DNA from: Streptomyces katrae
GTDB lineage: Bacteria > Actinomycetota > Actinomycetes > Streptomycetales > Streptomycetaceae
Assembly (NCBI RefSeq): GCF_000717655.1
Contig: NZ_JNZY01000007.1
Coordinates: 182,165 to 246,164, forward strand
DNA length: 64,000 nucleotides
Direction of reading: 5' to 3'
The notes beneath the pieces were generated by a model. It did not search any database, had not been told where the DNA came from, and was given only the letters and a program-made list of their open reading frames with translations. This document shows positions 9,308-21,130 of the stretch, one piece after another (position 1 is the first letter of the stretch; each line of letters opens with the position of its first letter). Position numbers and translations under genes: made by a program.

Positions 9308-10060
9308 ATGTCCGGCCACTCTAAATGGGCTACGACGAAGCACAAGAAGGCCGTGATCGATGCCAAGCGCGGCAAGCTCTTCGCGAAGCTGATCAAGAAC
9401 ATCGAGGTCGCGGCCCGTATGGGCGGTGCCGACGTCGACGGCAACCCGACCCTCTTCGACGCCATCCAGAAGGCCAAGAAGAGCTCGGTCCCGAACAAGA
9501 ACATCGACTCCGCGGTCAAGCGCGGCGGCGGCCTCGAGGCCGGCGGCGCCGACTACGAGACGATCATGTACGAGGGCTACGGTCCGAACGGTGTCGCGGT
9601 GCTCATCGAGTGCCTCACCGACAACCGCAACCGTGCCGCGTCCGACGTGCGCGTCGCCATGACCCGCAACGGCGGCTCGATGGCCGACCCGGGCTCGGTC
9701 TCGTACCTGTTCAACCGCAAGGGTGTCGTCCTGCTGCCCAAGGGCGAGCTCTCGGAGGACGACGTCCTGGAGACGGTGCTCGAGGCCGGTGCCGAAGAGG
9801 TCAACGACCTCGGCGACAGCTTCGAAATCATCAGCGAGGCCACCGACATGGTCGCGGTCCGCACCGCGCTCCAGCAGGCGGGCATCGACTACGACTCGGC
9901 CGACTCCAACTTCCTGCCGACCATGCAGGTCGAGCTGGACGAGGAGGGCGCGCGCAAGATCTTCAAGCTGATCGACGCGCTGGAGGACAGCGACGACGTG
10001 CAGAACGTCTTCGCCAACTTCGACGTCTCGGACGAGGTCATGGAGAAGGTCGACGCCTGA
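9308..10060 (+). CDS. yebC: YebC/TACO1-family protein
   Basis: The 250-residue protein starts with the family hallmark [14 protein letters not shown] and is full length across the three YebC domains. Family members act as translation factors helping at proline-rich stretches or as DNA-binding regulators; the exact activity here cannot be read out. AAGGAG 9 nt upstream sets the start. It precedes ruvC, a common actinobacterial order, but a strong hairpin separates the two. Confidence 0.95.
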   Translation: MSGHSKWATTKHKKAVIDAKRGKLFAKLIKNIEVAARMGGADVDGNPTLFDAIQKAKKSSVPNKNIDSAVKRGGGLEAGGADYETIMYEGYGPNGVAVLIECLTDNRNRAASDVRVAMTRNGGSMADPGSVSYLFNRKGVVLLPKGELSEDDVLETVLEAGAEEVNDLGDSFEIISEATDMVAVRTALQQAGIDYDSADSNFLPTMQVELDEEGARKIFKLIDALEDSDDVQNVFANFDVSDEVMEKVDA

Positions 10061-10069
10061 TCGGGCATC

Positions 10070-10110
10070 AGCGGCGGGCCGGCGGGAACACACCCCGTCG
10101 GCCCGCCGCT
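10070..10110 (+). terminator. Strong hairpin between yebC and ruvC
   Basis: A 16-bp stem (10070-10085 with 10095-10110) with one G-T wobble and a 9-nt loop is followed by TTTG. It sits 10 nt after the yebC stop and probably ends that transcript. Confidence 0.8.
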
Positions 10111-10166
10111 TTGTCAGTGCCACCGGTTAGCCTGCACGCACTGGATGTCGAAGGAGGGTGGGGGGC

Positions 10167-10697
10167 GTGCGCGTACTCGGCGTGGACCCGGGGCTGACCC
10201 GGTGCGGTGTCGGCATGGTCGAGGGTGTCGCCGGCCGTCCGCTGACGATGCTCGCGGTGGGGGTCGTACGGACACCCGCGGACGCGGAGTTGGGGCACCG
10301 GCTCGTCGCGATCGAGCGCGGCATCGAGGAGTGGCTGGACAGTCACCAGCCCGAAGTCGTCGCCGTGGAGCGGGTGTTCAGCCAGCACAACGTCAGCACG
10401 GTGATGGGGACCGCCCAGGCGAGCGCCGTTGCCATGCTGTGCGCGGCGCGCCGCGGGATACCGGTCGCCCTGCACACCCCCAGCGAGGTCAAGGCCGCCG
10501 TCACCGGCTCCGGCCGGGCCGACAAGGCGCAGGTCGGGGCGATGGTGACCCGGCTGCTGCGGCTCTCCGCCCCGCCCAAGCCGGCCGACGCCGCGGACGC
10601 CCTCGCGCTCGCCATCTGCCACATCTGGCGGGCCCCCGCCCACAACCGCCTCCAGCAGGCGGTCGCCCTGCACGCCTCGAAAGGCCGCCCCTCATGA
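10167..10697 (+). CDS. ruvC: Holliday junction endodeoxyribonuclease RuvC
   Basis: The 176-residue RNase H-fold nuclease has all four acidic catalytic residues at family positions: D7, E68, D141 and D144. It cuts Holliday junctions formed during recombination, with RuvAB. GTG 10167 is chosen over GTG 10158 because AAGGAGG ends at 10157, leaving good spacing only for the downstream codon, and the protein then begins MRVLGVDPG as usual. The stop overlaps the ruvA start (ATGA). Confidence 0.96.
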   Translation: MRVLGVDPGLTRCGVGMVEGVAGRPLTMLAVGVVRTPADAELGHRLVAIERGIEEWLDSHQPEVVAVERVFSQHNVSTVMGTAQASAVAMLCAARRGIPVALHTPSEVKAAVTGSGRADKAQVGAMVTRLLRLSAPPKPADAADALALAICHIWRAPAHNRLQQAVALHASKGRPS

Positions 10698-11314
10698 TCG
10701 CCTTCGTCAGCGGCCCGGTCGCCGCAATTGCCCCCACCCTGGCCGTGATCGAGGTCGGGGGAGTGGGCATGGCCGTGCAGTGCACCCCGAACACCATCGC
10801 CGGCCTGCGGATGGGGGAGACGGCGCGGCTGGCCACGTCTCTGGTCGTACGGGAGGACTCGCTGACGCTGTACGGCTTCGCCGACGACGACGAGCGGCAG
10901 GTCTTCGAACTGCTGCAGACGGCGAGCGGGGTGGGTCCGAGGCTCGCGCAGGCGATGCTGGGGGTGCACAGTCCGGACGCGCTGCGGACGGCCGTCGGGA
11001 CGGGGGACGAGAAGGCCCTGATGGCGGTACCCGGCATCGGCAAGAAGGGCGCGCAGAAGCTGTTGCTGGAGCTGAAGGACAAGCTGGGCGCGCCGCTGGT
11101 GGGCGCGCAGCGTGCCCCCGCGAGCTCCGGGCCGGCTCCCTGGACGGAGCAGCTCTCTGCGGCCCTGATCGGCCTGGGGTACGCCTCCCGGGAGGCGGAG
11201 GAGGCGGTCTCGGCGGTGACCCCGCAGGCGGAGGCCGCCATCGCGGCCGGCGGCTCCGCCCCCGTCCCCCAGCTCCTCCGGGCGGCCCTCCAGTCCCTGA
11301 ACCGAGCCCGCTGA
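10694..11314 (+). CDS. ruvA: Holliday junction branch migration complex subunit RuvA
   Basis: The 206-residue protein has the N-terminal OB domain, the tandem helix-hairpin-helix region (ASGVGPRLA and [10 protein letters not shown]) and the C-terminal domain that contacts RuvB. It clamps the four-way junction while RuvB drives branch migration. It overlaps ruvC by 4 nt. Unusually for such a tight set, a 312-bp spacer with a palindromic repeat separates it from ruvB. Confidence 0.96.
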   Translation: MIAFVSGPVAAIAPTLAVIEVGGVGMAVQCTPNTIAGLRMGETARLATSLVVREDSLTLYGFADDDERQVFELLQTASGVGPRLAQAMLGVHSPDALRTAVGTGDEKALMAVPGIGKKGAQKLLLELKDKLGAPLVGAQRAPASSGPAPWTEQLSAALIGLGYASREAEEAVSAVTPQAEAAIAAGGSAPVPQLLRAALQSLNRAR

Positions 11315-11626
11315 CCTCGACGACACCGGGCCGGGTACCGCTGCGCGGAGCTTCTCCCGCCCCGCCCTTCCTCCGTTCCCCGGGCTCCGCCCCAGACCCG
11401 CGCCTCAAAGCCGGCGGGGCTGGATCTTCCGGCCCCGCGCGGTGGGAAATCCGGCCCCGTCGGCGTTCGAGGCGCGGGGGTGCGGGGGCCCCCGCAGCGG
11501 CGCCGCACCGGCGGGGTCCGGGCGCAGCCCGGTGAATGGGACAAGGGCGGGGAGGGGAGCAGCCCCCGCAGGGCACCGGCGGCCCGGCAGAGACCACCGT
11601 ACGAACCGAGAAGGCAGACTGACAGC
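11315..11626. other. 312-bp spacer between ruvA and ruvB
   Basis: No supported gene. The spacer is extremely GC-rich and contains a forward and an inverted copy of the dispersed intergenic repeat (see 11400-11476), plus other G- and C-runs that can fold. It may end part of the ruvCA transcripts or carry a ruvB promoter, but no clear promoter was seen. Confidence 0.6.
11400..11476. repeat. Dispersed intergenic repeat, inverted pair
   Basis: A forward unit GCGCCTCAAAGCCGGCGGGG (11400-11419, then CTGGA) and a diverged inverted unit (11450-11476, with GGCGTTCGAGGCGCG) face each other across about 25 nt and could form a large hairpin. Copies of the same core occur at 17015-17047, 24102-24129 and 26881-26910, always between genes. 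Confidence 0.75.
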
Positions 11627-12688
11627 GTGAACTGGGATGACGAGAGCGACGACCGGATCGTGGCGGCGGCAGCGGACGGCGAGGACACCGCCGTCGAGGC
11701 GGCCCTGCGCCCCAAGGACCTCGGCGAGTTCGTCGGCCAGGAGAAGGTGCGCCAGCAGCTGGACCTCGTCCTCAAGGCGGCCCGCCAGCGCGGCGCCACC
11801 GCCGATCACGTCCTGCTCTCCGGCGCGCCCGGCCTCGGCAAGACCACCCTCTCCATGATCATCGCCGCCGAGATGGGCGCGCCCATCCGGATCACCTCCG
11901 GCCCCGCCATCCAGCACGCCGGCGACCTCGCCGCGATCCTGTCCTCCCTCCAGGAGGGCGAGGTCCTCTTCCTCGACGAGATCCACCGCATGTCCCGGCC
12001 CGCCGAGGAGATGCTGTACATGGCCATGGAGGACTTCCGCGTCGACGTGATCGTCGGCAAGGGGCCCGGGGCCACCGCCATCCCCCTCGAACTGCCGCCC
12101 TTCACCCTCGTCGGGGCGACGACCCGCGCCGGCCTGCTCCCGCCGCCCCTGCGCGACCGTTTCGGCTTCACCGGGCACATGGAGTTCTACGCCCCCGAGG
12201 AGCTGGAACGCGTCATTCACCGCTCCGCCCGCCTCCTCGACGTGGAGATCGACACCGCCGGCGCCGCCGAGATCGCCGGCCGCTCCCGCGGCACCCCGCG
12301 CATCGCCAACCGCCTGCTGCGCCGCGTCCGGGATTATGCGCAGGTCAGGGCCGACGGGGTGATCACCCGCGAGGTGGCCGGCACCGCCCTGCAGGTGTAC
12401 GAGGTGGACGCGCGCGGGCTCGACCGGCTGGACCGGGCCGTGCTCGAAGCCCTGCTCAAGCTGTTCGGCGGCGGCCCCGTCGGGCTGTCCACCCTGGCCG
12501 TCGCCGTCGGAGAGGAGCGCGAGACCGTGGAGGAGGTCGCCGAGCCGTTCCTGGTACGGGAGGGGCTGCTCGCCCGTACCCCCAGGGGCCGGGTCGCGAC
12601 CCCCGCGGCATGGGCCCACCTGGGACTCGTCCCGCCGCAGCACGGCGGGAGCGGATCAAGCGGACAACAGGGCTTGTTCGGGGCCTGA
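11627..12688 (+). CDS. ruvB: Holliday junction branch migration DNA helicase RuvB
   Basis: The 353-residue AAA+ motor has Walker A GAPGLGKT (66-73), Walker B FLDEIH (115-120), sensor 1 ATTRAG and the arginine-finger region RDRFG, followed by the winged-helix domain. It forms hexamers that pump DNA through the RuvA-bound junction. GTG 11627 gives the usual acidic N-terminus ([10 protein letters not shown]); AAGG about 12 nt upstream is a modest ribosome binding site. The frame is open well upstream through the repeat, but that part is not conserved-looking. Confidence 0.96.
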   Translation: MNWDDESDDRIVAAAADGEDTAVEAALRPKDLGEFVGQEKVRQQLDLVLKAARQRGATADHVLLSGAPGLGKTTLSMIIAAEMGAPIRITSGPAIQHAGDLAAILSSLQEGEVLFLDEIHRMSRPAEEMLYMAMEDFRVDVIVGKGPGATAIPLELPPFTLVGATTRAGLLPPPLRDRFGFTGHMEFYAPEELERVIHRSARLLDVEIDTAGAAEIAGRSRGTPRIANRLLRRVRDYAQVRADGVITREVAGTALQVYEVDARGLDRLDRAVLEALLKLFGGGPVGLSTLAVAVGEERETVEEVAEPFLVREGLLARTPRGRVATPAAWAHLGLVPPQHGGSGSSGQQGLFGA

Positions 12689-12735
12689 CGGCGCGGAGGT
12701 TCGCCCGCTCAGGAACTGCGGTGCCATGCTGGGCG

Positions 12736-12765
12736 TTGTTCCATCGGTGCGGACTCGCCTAGACT
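12736..12765 (+). promoter_or_regulatory. Candidate promoter for yajC-secDF
   Basis: TTGTTC (12736-12741) and TAGACT (12760-12765) are 18 bp apart, a reasonable fit to the HrdB-type consensus, about 90 nt before the yajC start codon. Predicted by eye only. Confidence 0.45.
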
Positions 12766-12852
12766 CCGCCGATGCCGACCCTTCAGGTCGGTATGCCCAC
12801 CCCCGTAGAAAAAGGCCGTCTCCCGTGCGGTCGTGCGAAGGATCTCCGTCCC

Positions 12853-13329
12853 GTGAATCTCGTGACACTCCTCCCGTTCATCGTGCTCATCGGGGCGATG
12901 TTCCTGATGACCCGCTCCGCGAAGAAGAAGCAGCAGGCGGCCGCGCAGATGCGTGACCACATGACGCCCGGCACCGGTGTCCGCACCATCGGCGGCATGT
13001 ACGCCACGGTGAAGGAGATCGGCGACGACACCGTCACCCTCGAGGTGGCCCCCGGTGTTCACGCGATCTACGCGAAGAACGCCATCGGCGCCGTCCTGGA
13101 AGACGCGGAGTACAACCGCATCGTCCACGGTGCCGGTGATGATCTGACGATCGACACGCCGGTCGTCCCGGACGACGCCTCCTCGCTGACCCTGGACAAG
13201 GACGCGGACAAGCCCGAGGACGAGGCCCCGAAGCTCGACCTGGGCAAGAAGGACGAGCCCAAGGCTGATGAGCCGAAGGACGACGAGCCCAAGGACGGCA
13301 AGGCCGACGGCGAGGCCGGCACGAAGTAG
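12853..13329 (+). CDS. yajC: Preprotein translocase subunit YajC
   Basis: The 158-residue protein has one N-terminal transmembrane helix (about 4-20), a basic stretch RSAKKKQQ and the YajC core domain (GTGVRTIGGMYATV). A charged C-terminal tail rich in K, D, E and P contains short repeats of the DEPK type. The tail is longer than in E. coli YajC. The protein associates with SecDF at the Sec translocon. GTG 12853 is preferred because GAAGGAT precedes it by about 10 nt; the frame is open upstream. First gene of yajC-secD-secF. Confidence 0.93.
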   Translation: MNLVTLLPFIVLIGAMFLMTRSAKKKQQAAAQMRDHMTPGTGVRTIGGMYATVKEIGDDTVTLEVAPGVHAIYAKNAIGAVLEDAEYNRIVHGAGDDLTIDTPVVPDDASSLTLDKDADKPEDEAPKLDLGKKDEPKADEPKDDEPKDGKADGEAGTK

Positions 13330-13484
13330 CGCGCGGCGGGGGACCGTGCAGGCGCCTGACCGGCGGCCGGCGCGGTCCTCGGCAGTGACACTTCTGCGGG
13401 GGGCAGGGGTCCCCACCACACATTTTTCGTGGCCGTCCGCGCGCTGACCCGGCGTGGGGCGGTTGGACAGGGAGATACGACAAG

Positions 13485-15269
13485 GTGGCAGCACCGAAGA
13501 AGGGCCGGCGGCCCACGGGGGCTCAGGGGAGGCCGGGGCGCGCCCTGGCCATCATCCTGATCGCGATGGTGGCGCTCACCGCGGGGATGTTCCTCACGAA
13601 GCAGACGACCCCCCGGCTCGGCATCGACCTCGCGGGCGGTACGAGCATCACGCTCAAGGCCAAGAGCGAGCCCGGCAAGCCGGACGCGATCAACAAGACC
13701 AACATGGAGACGGCGGTCGGCATCATCGAGCGCCGTGTCAACGGTCTCGGTGTGTCGGAGTCCGAGGTCCAGACGCAGGGCCGCGACCACATCATCGTGA
13801 ACATCCCCAAGGGGACGAACGAGAAGCAGGCTCGCGAGCAGGTCGGCACCACCGCCCAGCTGTACTTCCGCCCGGTCCTGGCCTTCGCCGACGGCGCCCC
13901 GGCAGCCCCCGAGGCGACGCCGAGCCCCTCCGCGAGCAGCTCCGGCGCCCCGAAGGCGGAGAGCAGCGGCAAGCCCGGCGCCTCGGCCACCCCGTCGTCC
14001 AGCGCCACTTCCCAGGGCCGTGCGCTCAGCGAGGCCCTCAAGGCCCCGGGCGCCACCGCCACTCCCTCGCCCTCGGCGAGCGAGTCGAAGAAGGCAGACG
14101 ACAACAAGGCTCCGACCCCGACCCCGGCCCCGTCGGGCATCGAGGCGGCCGCCGCCGACCTCCAGGCGAAGTTCGCCGCGCTGGACTGCACCAACGAGGC
14201 ACAGCGCTCCGCAGCCGGCAAGGGCGCCAAGCCCGAGGACGCGACCGTGGCCTGTGGCAAGCGCGGCGACGCCTGGGGCAAGTGGATCCTCGGCCCCGCC
14301 GGTGTCGCCGGTACGGACGTCAAGGACGCCAAGGGTGTCATCGACCCGCAGCGCGGCCAGTGGATCGTCACCATGCAGTTCACCGACAAGGGCGCCGACA
14401 AGTTCGCCAAGATCACCGGTGAGCTGGCCACCAAGCAGATGCCGCAGAACCAGTTCGCGATCGTGCTCGACGGCGAGGTCGTCTCCGACCCGTCCGTGAG
14501 CCAGGCGCTGACCGGCGGCAACGCCGAGATCTCCGGCGGCTTCAACCAGCAGTCCGCGCAGGACCTGGGCAACATGCTCTCGTACGGCGCGCTGCCGCTC
14601 TCCTTCAGCGAGGACAGCGTCACCACCGTCACCGCCGCGCTCGGCGGCGAGCAGCTGAAGGCCGGCCTGATCGCCGGTGCCATCGGCCTCATCCTCGTGG
14701 TGATCTACCTGCTCGTGTACTACCGGGGCCTGGCCTTCATCGCCATCGTCAGCCTCCTGGTGTCCGCGATCCTGACCTACACGATCATGGCGCTGCTCGG
14801 AAAGGGCATCGGCTTCGCGCTGAACCTGCCCGCCGTCTGCGGTGCGATCGTCGCGATCGGCATCACGGCGGACTCGTTCATCGTGTACTTCGAGCGCATC
14901 CGCGACGAGATCCGCGAGGGCCGCACCCTGCGCCCGGCCGTGGAGCGGGCCTGGCCGCGCGCCCGGCGCACCATCCTGGTGTCCGACTTCGTGTCGTTCC
15001 TGGCCGCCGCGGTGCTGTTCATCGTCACCGTCGGCAAGGTGCAGGGCTTCGCCTTCACGCTGGGTCTGACCACCCTGCTCGACGTGGTCGTGGTGTTCCT
15101 CTTCACCAAGCCGATCATGACGCTGATGGCCCGTACGAAGTTCTTCTCCAGCGGTCACCCCTGGTCCGGACTGGACCCGAAGCGGCTCGGCGCCAAGCCG
15201 CCGCTGCGCCGGTCCCGCCGTACCGGTTCCGGTTCCGTCACCGCTCCCGTCGACGCAAAGGAGGCGTGA
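13485..15269 (+). CDS. secD: Protein translocase subunit SecD
   Basis: The 594-residue protein has a first transmembrane helix at about 19-37, the D1 motif LGIDLAGGTS, a large extracytoplasmic domain, and five further helices from about residue 390. It uses the proton-motive force with SecF to pull exported proteins across the membrane. A low-complexity Ala/Ser/Pro/Lys segment of about 80 residues (137-218) interrupts the extracytoplasmic domain. GTG 13485 follows GGAGA. secF begins 3 nt after the stop, with its ribosome binding site inside secD. Confidence 0.96.
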   Translation: MAAPKKGRRPTGAQGRPGRALAIILIAMVALTAGMFLTKQTTPRLGIDLAGGTSITLKAKSEPGKPDAINKTNMETAVGIIERRVNGLGVSESEVQTQGRDHIIVNIPKGTNEKQAREQVGTTAQLYFRPVLAFADGAPAAPEATPSPSASSSGAPKAESSGKPGASATPSSSATSQGRALSEALKAPGATATPSPSASESKKADDNKAPTPTPAPSGIEAAAADLQAKFAALDCTNEAQRSAAGKGAKPEDATVACGKRGDAWGKWILGPAGVAGTDVKDAKGVIDPQRGQWIVTMQFTDKGADKFAKITGELATKQMPQNQFAIVLDGEVVSDPSVSQALTGGNAEISGGFNQQSAQDLGNMLSYGALPLSFSEDSVTTVTAALGGEQLKAGLIAGAIGLILVVIYLLVYYRGLAFIAIVSLLVSAILTYTIMALLGKGIGFALNLPAVCGAIVAIGITADSFIVYFERIRDEIREGRTLRPAVERAWPRARRTILVSDFVSFLAAAVLFIVTVGKVQGFAFTLGLTTLLDVVVVFLFTKPIMTLMARTKFFSSGHPWSGLDPKRLGAKPPLRRSRRTGSGSVTAPVDAKEA

Positions 15270-15272
15270 GAG

Positions 15273-16331
15273 ATGTCGAAGCTGGGAGATCTCGGCGCCA
15301 AGCTGTACCGCGGTGAGGTCGGTTACGACTTCGTCGGCAAGCGTTTCGTCTGGTACGGCGTTTCCATCCTGATCACCATCACGGCGATCGTGGCCCTGGC
15401 CGTTCAGGGCCTCAACATGGGCATCGAGTTCAAGGGCGGTGCCGTCTTCACCACCCCGAAGACGGCCGTCTCCGTCGCCAAGGCGACCGAGGTCGCCGAG
15501 AAGGCCTCGCGCCACGACGCGATCGTCCAGGAGCTCGGCACGGGCGGCATGCGCATCCAGATCTCGGGTCTGGACACGAACGACGCGGCGGGCGTCAAGA
15601 AGCAGCTCGCCACCGACCTCAAGGTCACCGAGGCCGACATCAACGCGGACCTGGTCGGTCCCAGCTGGGGCGACCAGATCGCGAACAAGGCCTGGACCGG
15701 CCTCGGGATCTTCATGATCCTCGTGGTGATCTACCTCGCCATCGCCTTCGAGTGGCGGATGGCGGTCGCCGCGCTGATCGCCCTGATCCACGACCTCACC
15801 ATCACCGTCGGCGTGTACGCGCTGGTCGGCTTCGAGGTCACGCCGGGCACCGTGATCGGTCTGCTGACGATCCTGGGTTACTCCCTCTACGACACCGTCG
15901 TCGTCTTCGACGGTCTGAAGGAGGGCTCGAAGGACATCACCAAGCAGACCCGCTACACGTTCAGCGAGGTCGCCAACCGCAGCATCAACGGCACCCTGGT
16001 CCGCTCGATCAACACCACGGTCGTGGCGCTGCTCCCGGTCGGGGCGCTGCTCTTCATCGGCGGCGGCTTCCTGGGCGCCGGCATGCTGAACGACATCTCG
16101 CTGTCGCTGTTCGTCGGCCTCGCGGCCGGTGCGTACTCCTCGATCTTCATCGCGACCCCGCTGGTCGTGGACCTCAAGGAGCGCGAGCCGGCGATGAAGG
16201 CCCTGAAGAAGCGGGTGCTCGCCAAGCGGGCGGCCGCTGCGGCGAAGGGCGAGTCCGCGGACGGCGAGGGCCAGGAGGCGGACGACGCCCCGCAGGTCGT
16301 GGCCCAGGGCCGGCCGGGGCGGCGCCGGTGA
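15273..16331 (+). CDS. secF: Protein translocase subunit SecF
   Basis: The 352-residue protein has six predicted membrane helices: one near residue 27-45 and five in the C-terminal half. The family motif MGIEFKGG lies in the first periplasmic segment and VIGLLTILGYSLYDTVVVFD in the core. It partners SecD. AAAGGAGG lies 8 nt before the ATG. The C-terminus ends in a charged Ala/Lys/Glu-rich tail of about 40 residues. It overlaps apt by 4 nt (GTGA). Confidence 0.96.
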   Translation: MSKLGDLGAKLYRGEVGYDFVGKRFVWYGVSILITITAIVALAVQGLNMGIEFKGGAVFTTPKTAVSVAKATEVAEKASRHDAIVQELGTGGMRIQISGLDTNDAAGVKKQLATDLKVTEADINADLVGPSWGDQIANKAWTGLGIFMILVVIYLAIAFEWRMAVAALIALIHDLTITVGVYALVGFEVTPGTVIGLLTILGYSLYDTVVVFDGLKEGSKDITKQTRYTFSEVANRSINGTLVRSINTTVVALLPVGALLFIGGGFLGAGMLNDISLSLFVGLAAGAYSSIFIATPLVVDLKEREPAMKALKKRVLAKRAAAAAKGESADGEGQEADDAPQVVAQGRPGRRR

Positions 16332-16879
16332 GCGCGCTGGCCCCCGAGGCGCACGAGCTGCTGCTCAGCCGGATCAAGGACGTCCCGGACTACCCGAAGC
16401 CGGGCGTGATGTTCAAGGACATCACCCCGCTGCTGGCCGACCCGAAGGCCTTCGCGGCCCTGACGGACACGCTGGTGGAGCTGGCCGGGCAGTACGGCGC
16501 GACGAAGATCGTCGGGCTGGAGGCGCGCGGGTTCATCCTCGCGGCGCCGGTGGCGGTCCAGGCGGGCATCGGCTTCGTGCCGGTGCGCAAGGCCGGGAAG
16601 CTGCCGGGTGCGACGCTCGCGCAGTCGTACGAGCTGGAGTACGGGACGGCGGAGATCGAGGTCCACGCGGAGGATCTGGCGGCCGGTGACCGGGTCATGG
16701 TCATCGACGACGTCCTGGCCACCGGTGGCACCGCCGAAGCCTCGCTGACGCTGATCCGGCGGGCCGGGGCGGAGGTCGCCGGTGTGGCGGTCCTGATGGA
16801 ACTGTCGTTCCTGCCGGGGCGCGAGCGGCTGGCCGGCGCCCTTGCGGGGGCCCCGCTGGACGCACTGATCATCGTCTGA
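16328..16879 (+). CDS. apt: Adenine phosphoribosyltransferase
   Basis: The 183-residue type I phosphoribosyltransferase has the PRPP-binding loop VMVIDDVLATGGTA and the family segment PKPGVMFKDITPLL. It salvages adenine to AMP. GTG 16328 overlaps the secF stop. The secDF-apt-relA order is conserved in actinobacteria and places a purine-salvage enzyme beside the (p)ppGpp synthetase. A hairpin follows. Confidence 0.96.
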   Translation: MSALAPEAHELLLSRIKDVPDYPKPGVMFKDITPLLADPKAFAALTDTLVELAGQYGATKIVGLEARGFILAAPVAVQAGIGFVPVRKAGKLPGATLAQSYELEYGTAEIEVHAEDLAAGDRVMVIDDVLATGGTAEASLTLIRRAGAEVAGVAVLMELSFLPGRERLAGALAGAPLDALIIV

Positions 16880-16899
16880 CGACGCTGCCGCCTGGCCTT

Positions 16900-16943
16900 C
16901 GAAGCGGCGGCTGTCCGGGATCCCCCGGGCGGCCGCCGCTTCG
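16900..16943 (+). terminator. Hairpin after apt
   Basis: A 12-bp perfect stem (16900-16911 with 16932-16943) encloses a smaller CCCGGG palindrome, 20 nt after the apt stop. There is no T-tract, as is common in Streptomyces. Confidence 0.7.
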
Positions 16944-17014
16944 GCATGAGCGGGCCGCTGCGCGGGCCTGTCCCCTGGCCGCCCTTCCACCGTTCCCGGG
17001 GCTCCGCCCGCATC

Positions 17015-17047
17015 CGCGTCCCAAACGCCGGCGGGGCTCGATCCGGC
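17015..17047. repeat. Dispersed intergenic repeat copy
   Basis: CGCGTCCCAAACGCCGGCGG followed by GGCTCGATCCGGC matches the core of the repeats at 11400, 24102 and 26881 with a few changes. It lies between apt and relA. Confidence 0.65.
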
Positions 17048-17196
17048 TGATGCGGCCCGCCTGAGGCGGGGGTCCGGGGCGGAGCCCCCGCAGTCGGCCT
17101 GCATTGACAGGAGGCTCGGCGAACGAGGGGGCGGAACCATCGCTACCATGGGTTATCCGGACCGGACACGGGCACCGGATCCGCTGAGGAGCGCTC

Positions 17197-19620
<2,424 letters not shown>

Positions 19621-19656
19621 CCGAGCGCGCGCAGGGCACGCAGAGCAGGCAGTGCA

Positions 19657-19702
19657 CGTACGGGGGCCCCGGTACGCAATGGCGTACCGGGGCCCCCGTA
19701 CG
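19657..19702. terminator. Perfect 21-bp hairpin between convergent relA and DUF349 gene
   Basis: The arms 19657-19677 and 19682-19702 are perfectly complementary over 21 bp with a 4-nt AATG loop. It lies between two convergent stops, so it probably ends transcription in both directions. Confidence 0.85.
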
Positions 19703-19710
19703 GGCCGTGA

Positions 19711-20940
19711 CTAGCCGCCGAACTCTTCCAGGCCCTTCAGCGCCTGGTCCAGCAGGGCCTGGCGGCCCTCGAGCTCGCGGGCCAGCTTGTCGGCCTTCGC
19801 GTTGTTGCCCGCGGCACGGGCCGCGTCGATCTGCTCACGCAGCTTGTCGACCGCCGCCTGCAGCTGACCCGTCAGACCGGCCGCACGGGCCCGCGCCTCC
19901 GGGTTGCTACGACGCCACTCGCCCTCCTCGGCCTCCTGGATGGCCCGCTCCACCGCGTGCATCCGGCCCTCGACCTTCGGGCGGGCGTCGCGCGGCACGT
20001 GGCCGATGCCCTCCCAGCGCTCGTTGAGGGAGCGGAACGCGGCCCGGGCCGCCTTCAGGTCCGTCACGGGTACGAGCTTCTCGGCCTCGTCGGCCAGCTC
20101 CTCCTTCAGCTTCAGGTTCTCCACCTGCTCGGCGTCGCGCTCCGCGAACACCTCGCTGCGCGCCGCGAAGAACACGTCCTGCGCACCGCGGAAGCGGTTC
20201 CACAGGTCGTCCTCGGCCTCGCGCTGCGCCCGGCCCGCCGCCTTCCAGTCCGCCATCAGCTCGCGGTAGCGGGCGGCCGTCGGGCCCCAGTCGGTCGACT
20301 TCGACAGCGACTCGGCCTCCGCGACCAGCTTCTCCTTGACCTTGCGGGCGTCCTCGCGCTGCGCGTCGAGCGAGGCGAAGTGCGCCTTGCGGCGCTTGGA
20401 GAAGGCGGAGCGGGCGTGCGAGAAGCGGTGCCACAGCTCGTCGTCCGACTTGCGGTCGAGGCGCGGCAGACCCTTCCAGGTGTCCACCAGGGCGCGCAGG
20501 CGCTCGCCCGCACTGCGCCACTGGTCGCTCTGCGCCAGCTGCTCGGCCTCGGCCACCAGCGCGTCCTTGGCCGCACGGGCCTCGTCCGTCTGCTTGGCCT
20601 TCTGGACCTTGCGCTCCTCGCGCCGCGAGTCCACGGTCGCGACCAGCTTGTCCAGCCGGACGCGCAGGGCGTCGAGGTCGCCCACGGCGTGGTGCTCGTC
20701 CACCTGCGTGCGCAGGTGGTCGATGGCCGTCTGCGCGTCCTTGGCGGACAGATCGGTGGTCCGCACCCGCCGTTCGAGGAGGCCGATCTCGACCACCAGG
20801 CCCTCGTACTTGCGCTCGAAGTAGGCCAGGGCCTCCTCAGGGGTGCCCGCCTGCCAAGAGCCGACGACCTTCTCGCCCTCGGCAGTACGCACGTACACGG
20901 TGCCCGTCTCGTCGACGCGGCCCCACGGGTCGCTGCTCAC
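19711..20940 (-). CDS. DUF349 domain-containing protein
   Basis: The 409-residue, strongly charged, largely alpha-helical protein has repeated DUF349 units. Each shows a W-x-A/G-G/A-x...LW-x-RF pattern, for example WKGLPRLDRKSDDELWHRF and WKAAGRAQREAEDDLWNRF. The C-terminus is predicted coiled coil. Function is unknown; the family is widespread in actinobacteria. GTG 20940 is preferred because GGAGGAGGCGCT precedes it; the frame is open upstream through the leader. It is convergent with relA. Confidence 0.88.
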   Translation of the reverse strand: MSSDPWGRVDETGTVYVRTAEGEKVVGSWQAGTPEEALAYFERKYEGLVVEIGLLERRVRTTDLSAKDAQTAIDHLRTQVDEHHAVGDLDALRVRLDKLVATVDSRREERKVQKAKQTDEARAAKDALVAEAEQLAQSDQWRSAGERLRALVDTWKGLPRLDRKSDDELWHRFSHARSAFSKRRKAHFASLDAQREDARKVKEKLVAEAESLSKSTDWGPTAARYRELMADWKAAGRAQREAEDDLWNRFRGAQDVFFAARSEVFAERDAEQVENLKLKEELADEAEKLVPVTDLKAARAAFRSLNERWEGIGHVPRDARPKVEGRMHAVERAIQEAEEGEWRRSNPEARARAAGLTGQLQAAVDKLREQIDAARAAGNNAKADKLARELEGRQALLDQALKGLEEFGG

Positions 20941-21130
20941 AGCGCCTCCTCCACCTGATGCCTGCGAGGGGTTCACCCCCTGGGCATCGTCCACAGTTTC
21001 CTGGGGCGGGCAGCGCCCGCCCTGCACAACGCCAACATAGGCGACCGCCGGGCCGGCTGTCCGCATCCCGCACGACGGAATATCGCCGCAGGGGCCGGAC
21101 CGCGGCCGGTCCAGAGGCCGCCGGAACCCG
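20941..21130 (-). promoter_or_regulatory. Structured 190-bp leader/spacer before the DUF349 gene
   Basis: Between the cyclophilin stop and the DUF349 start lie three GC-rich inverted repeats: GGACCG/CGGTCC at 21097-21112, a GGGCGGGC/GCCCGCCC hairpin near 21004-21026, and GGGGT/ACCCC near 20969-20980. The first could end the cyclophilin transcript. The others would lie in the DUF349 leader. No known riboswitch was recognised. Confidence 0.35.

Larger units (their letters stand above)
16880..17196. other. 317-bp spacer between apt and relA
   Basis: No gene seen. From left to right it holds the apt terminator hairpin (16900-16943), a copy of the dispersed repeat (17015-17047), and the relA upstream region. 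A perfect -35-like TTGACA is at 17104-17109 but has no matching -10 at normal spacing. TACCAT at 17144-17149 could be a -10. Confidence 0.55.

Noticed and set aside
13068..15791. A 907-codon open frame antisense to yajC-secD-secF
   Set aside because: Shadow of three well-supported genes; no recognisable domain.
17133..17154. Possible SigR promoter before relA (GGAAC and GTT)
   Set aside because: The spacing between the two elements is only 14 nt, shorter than the about 18 nt expected.
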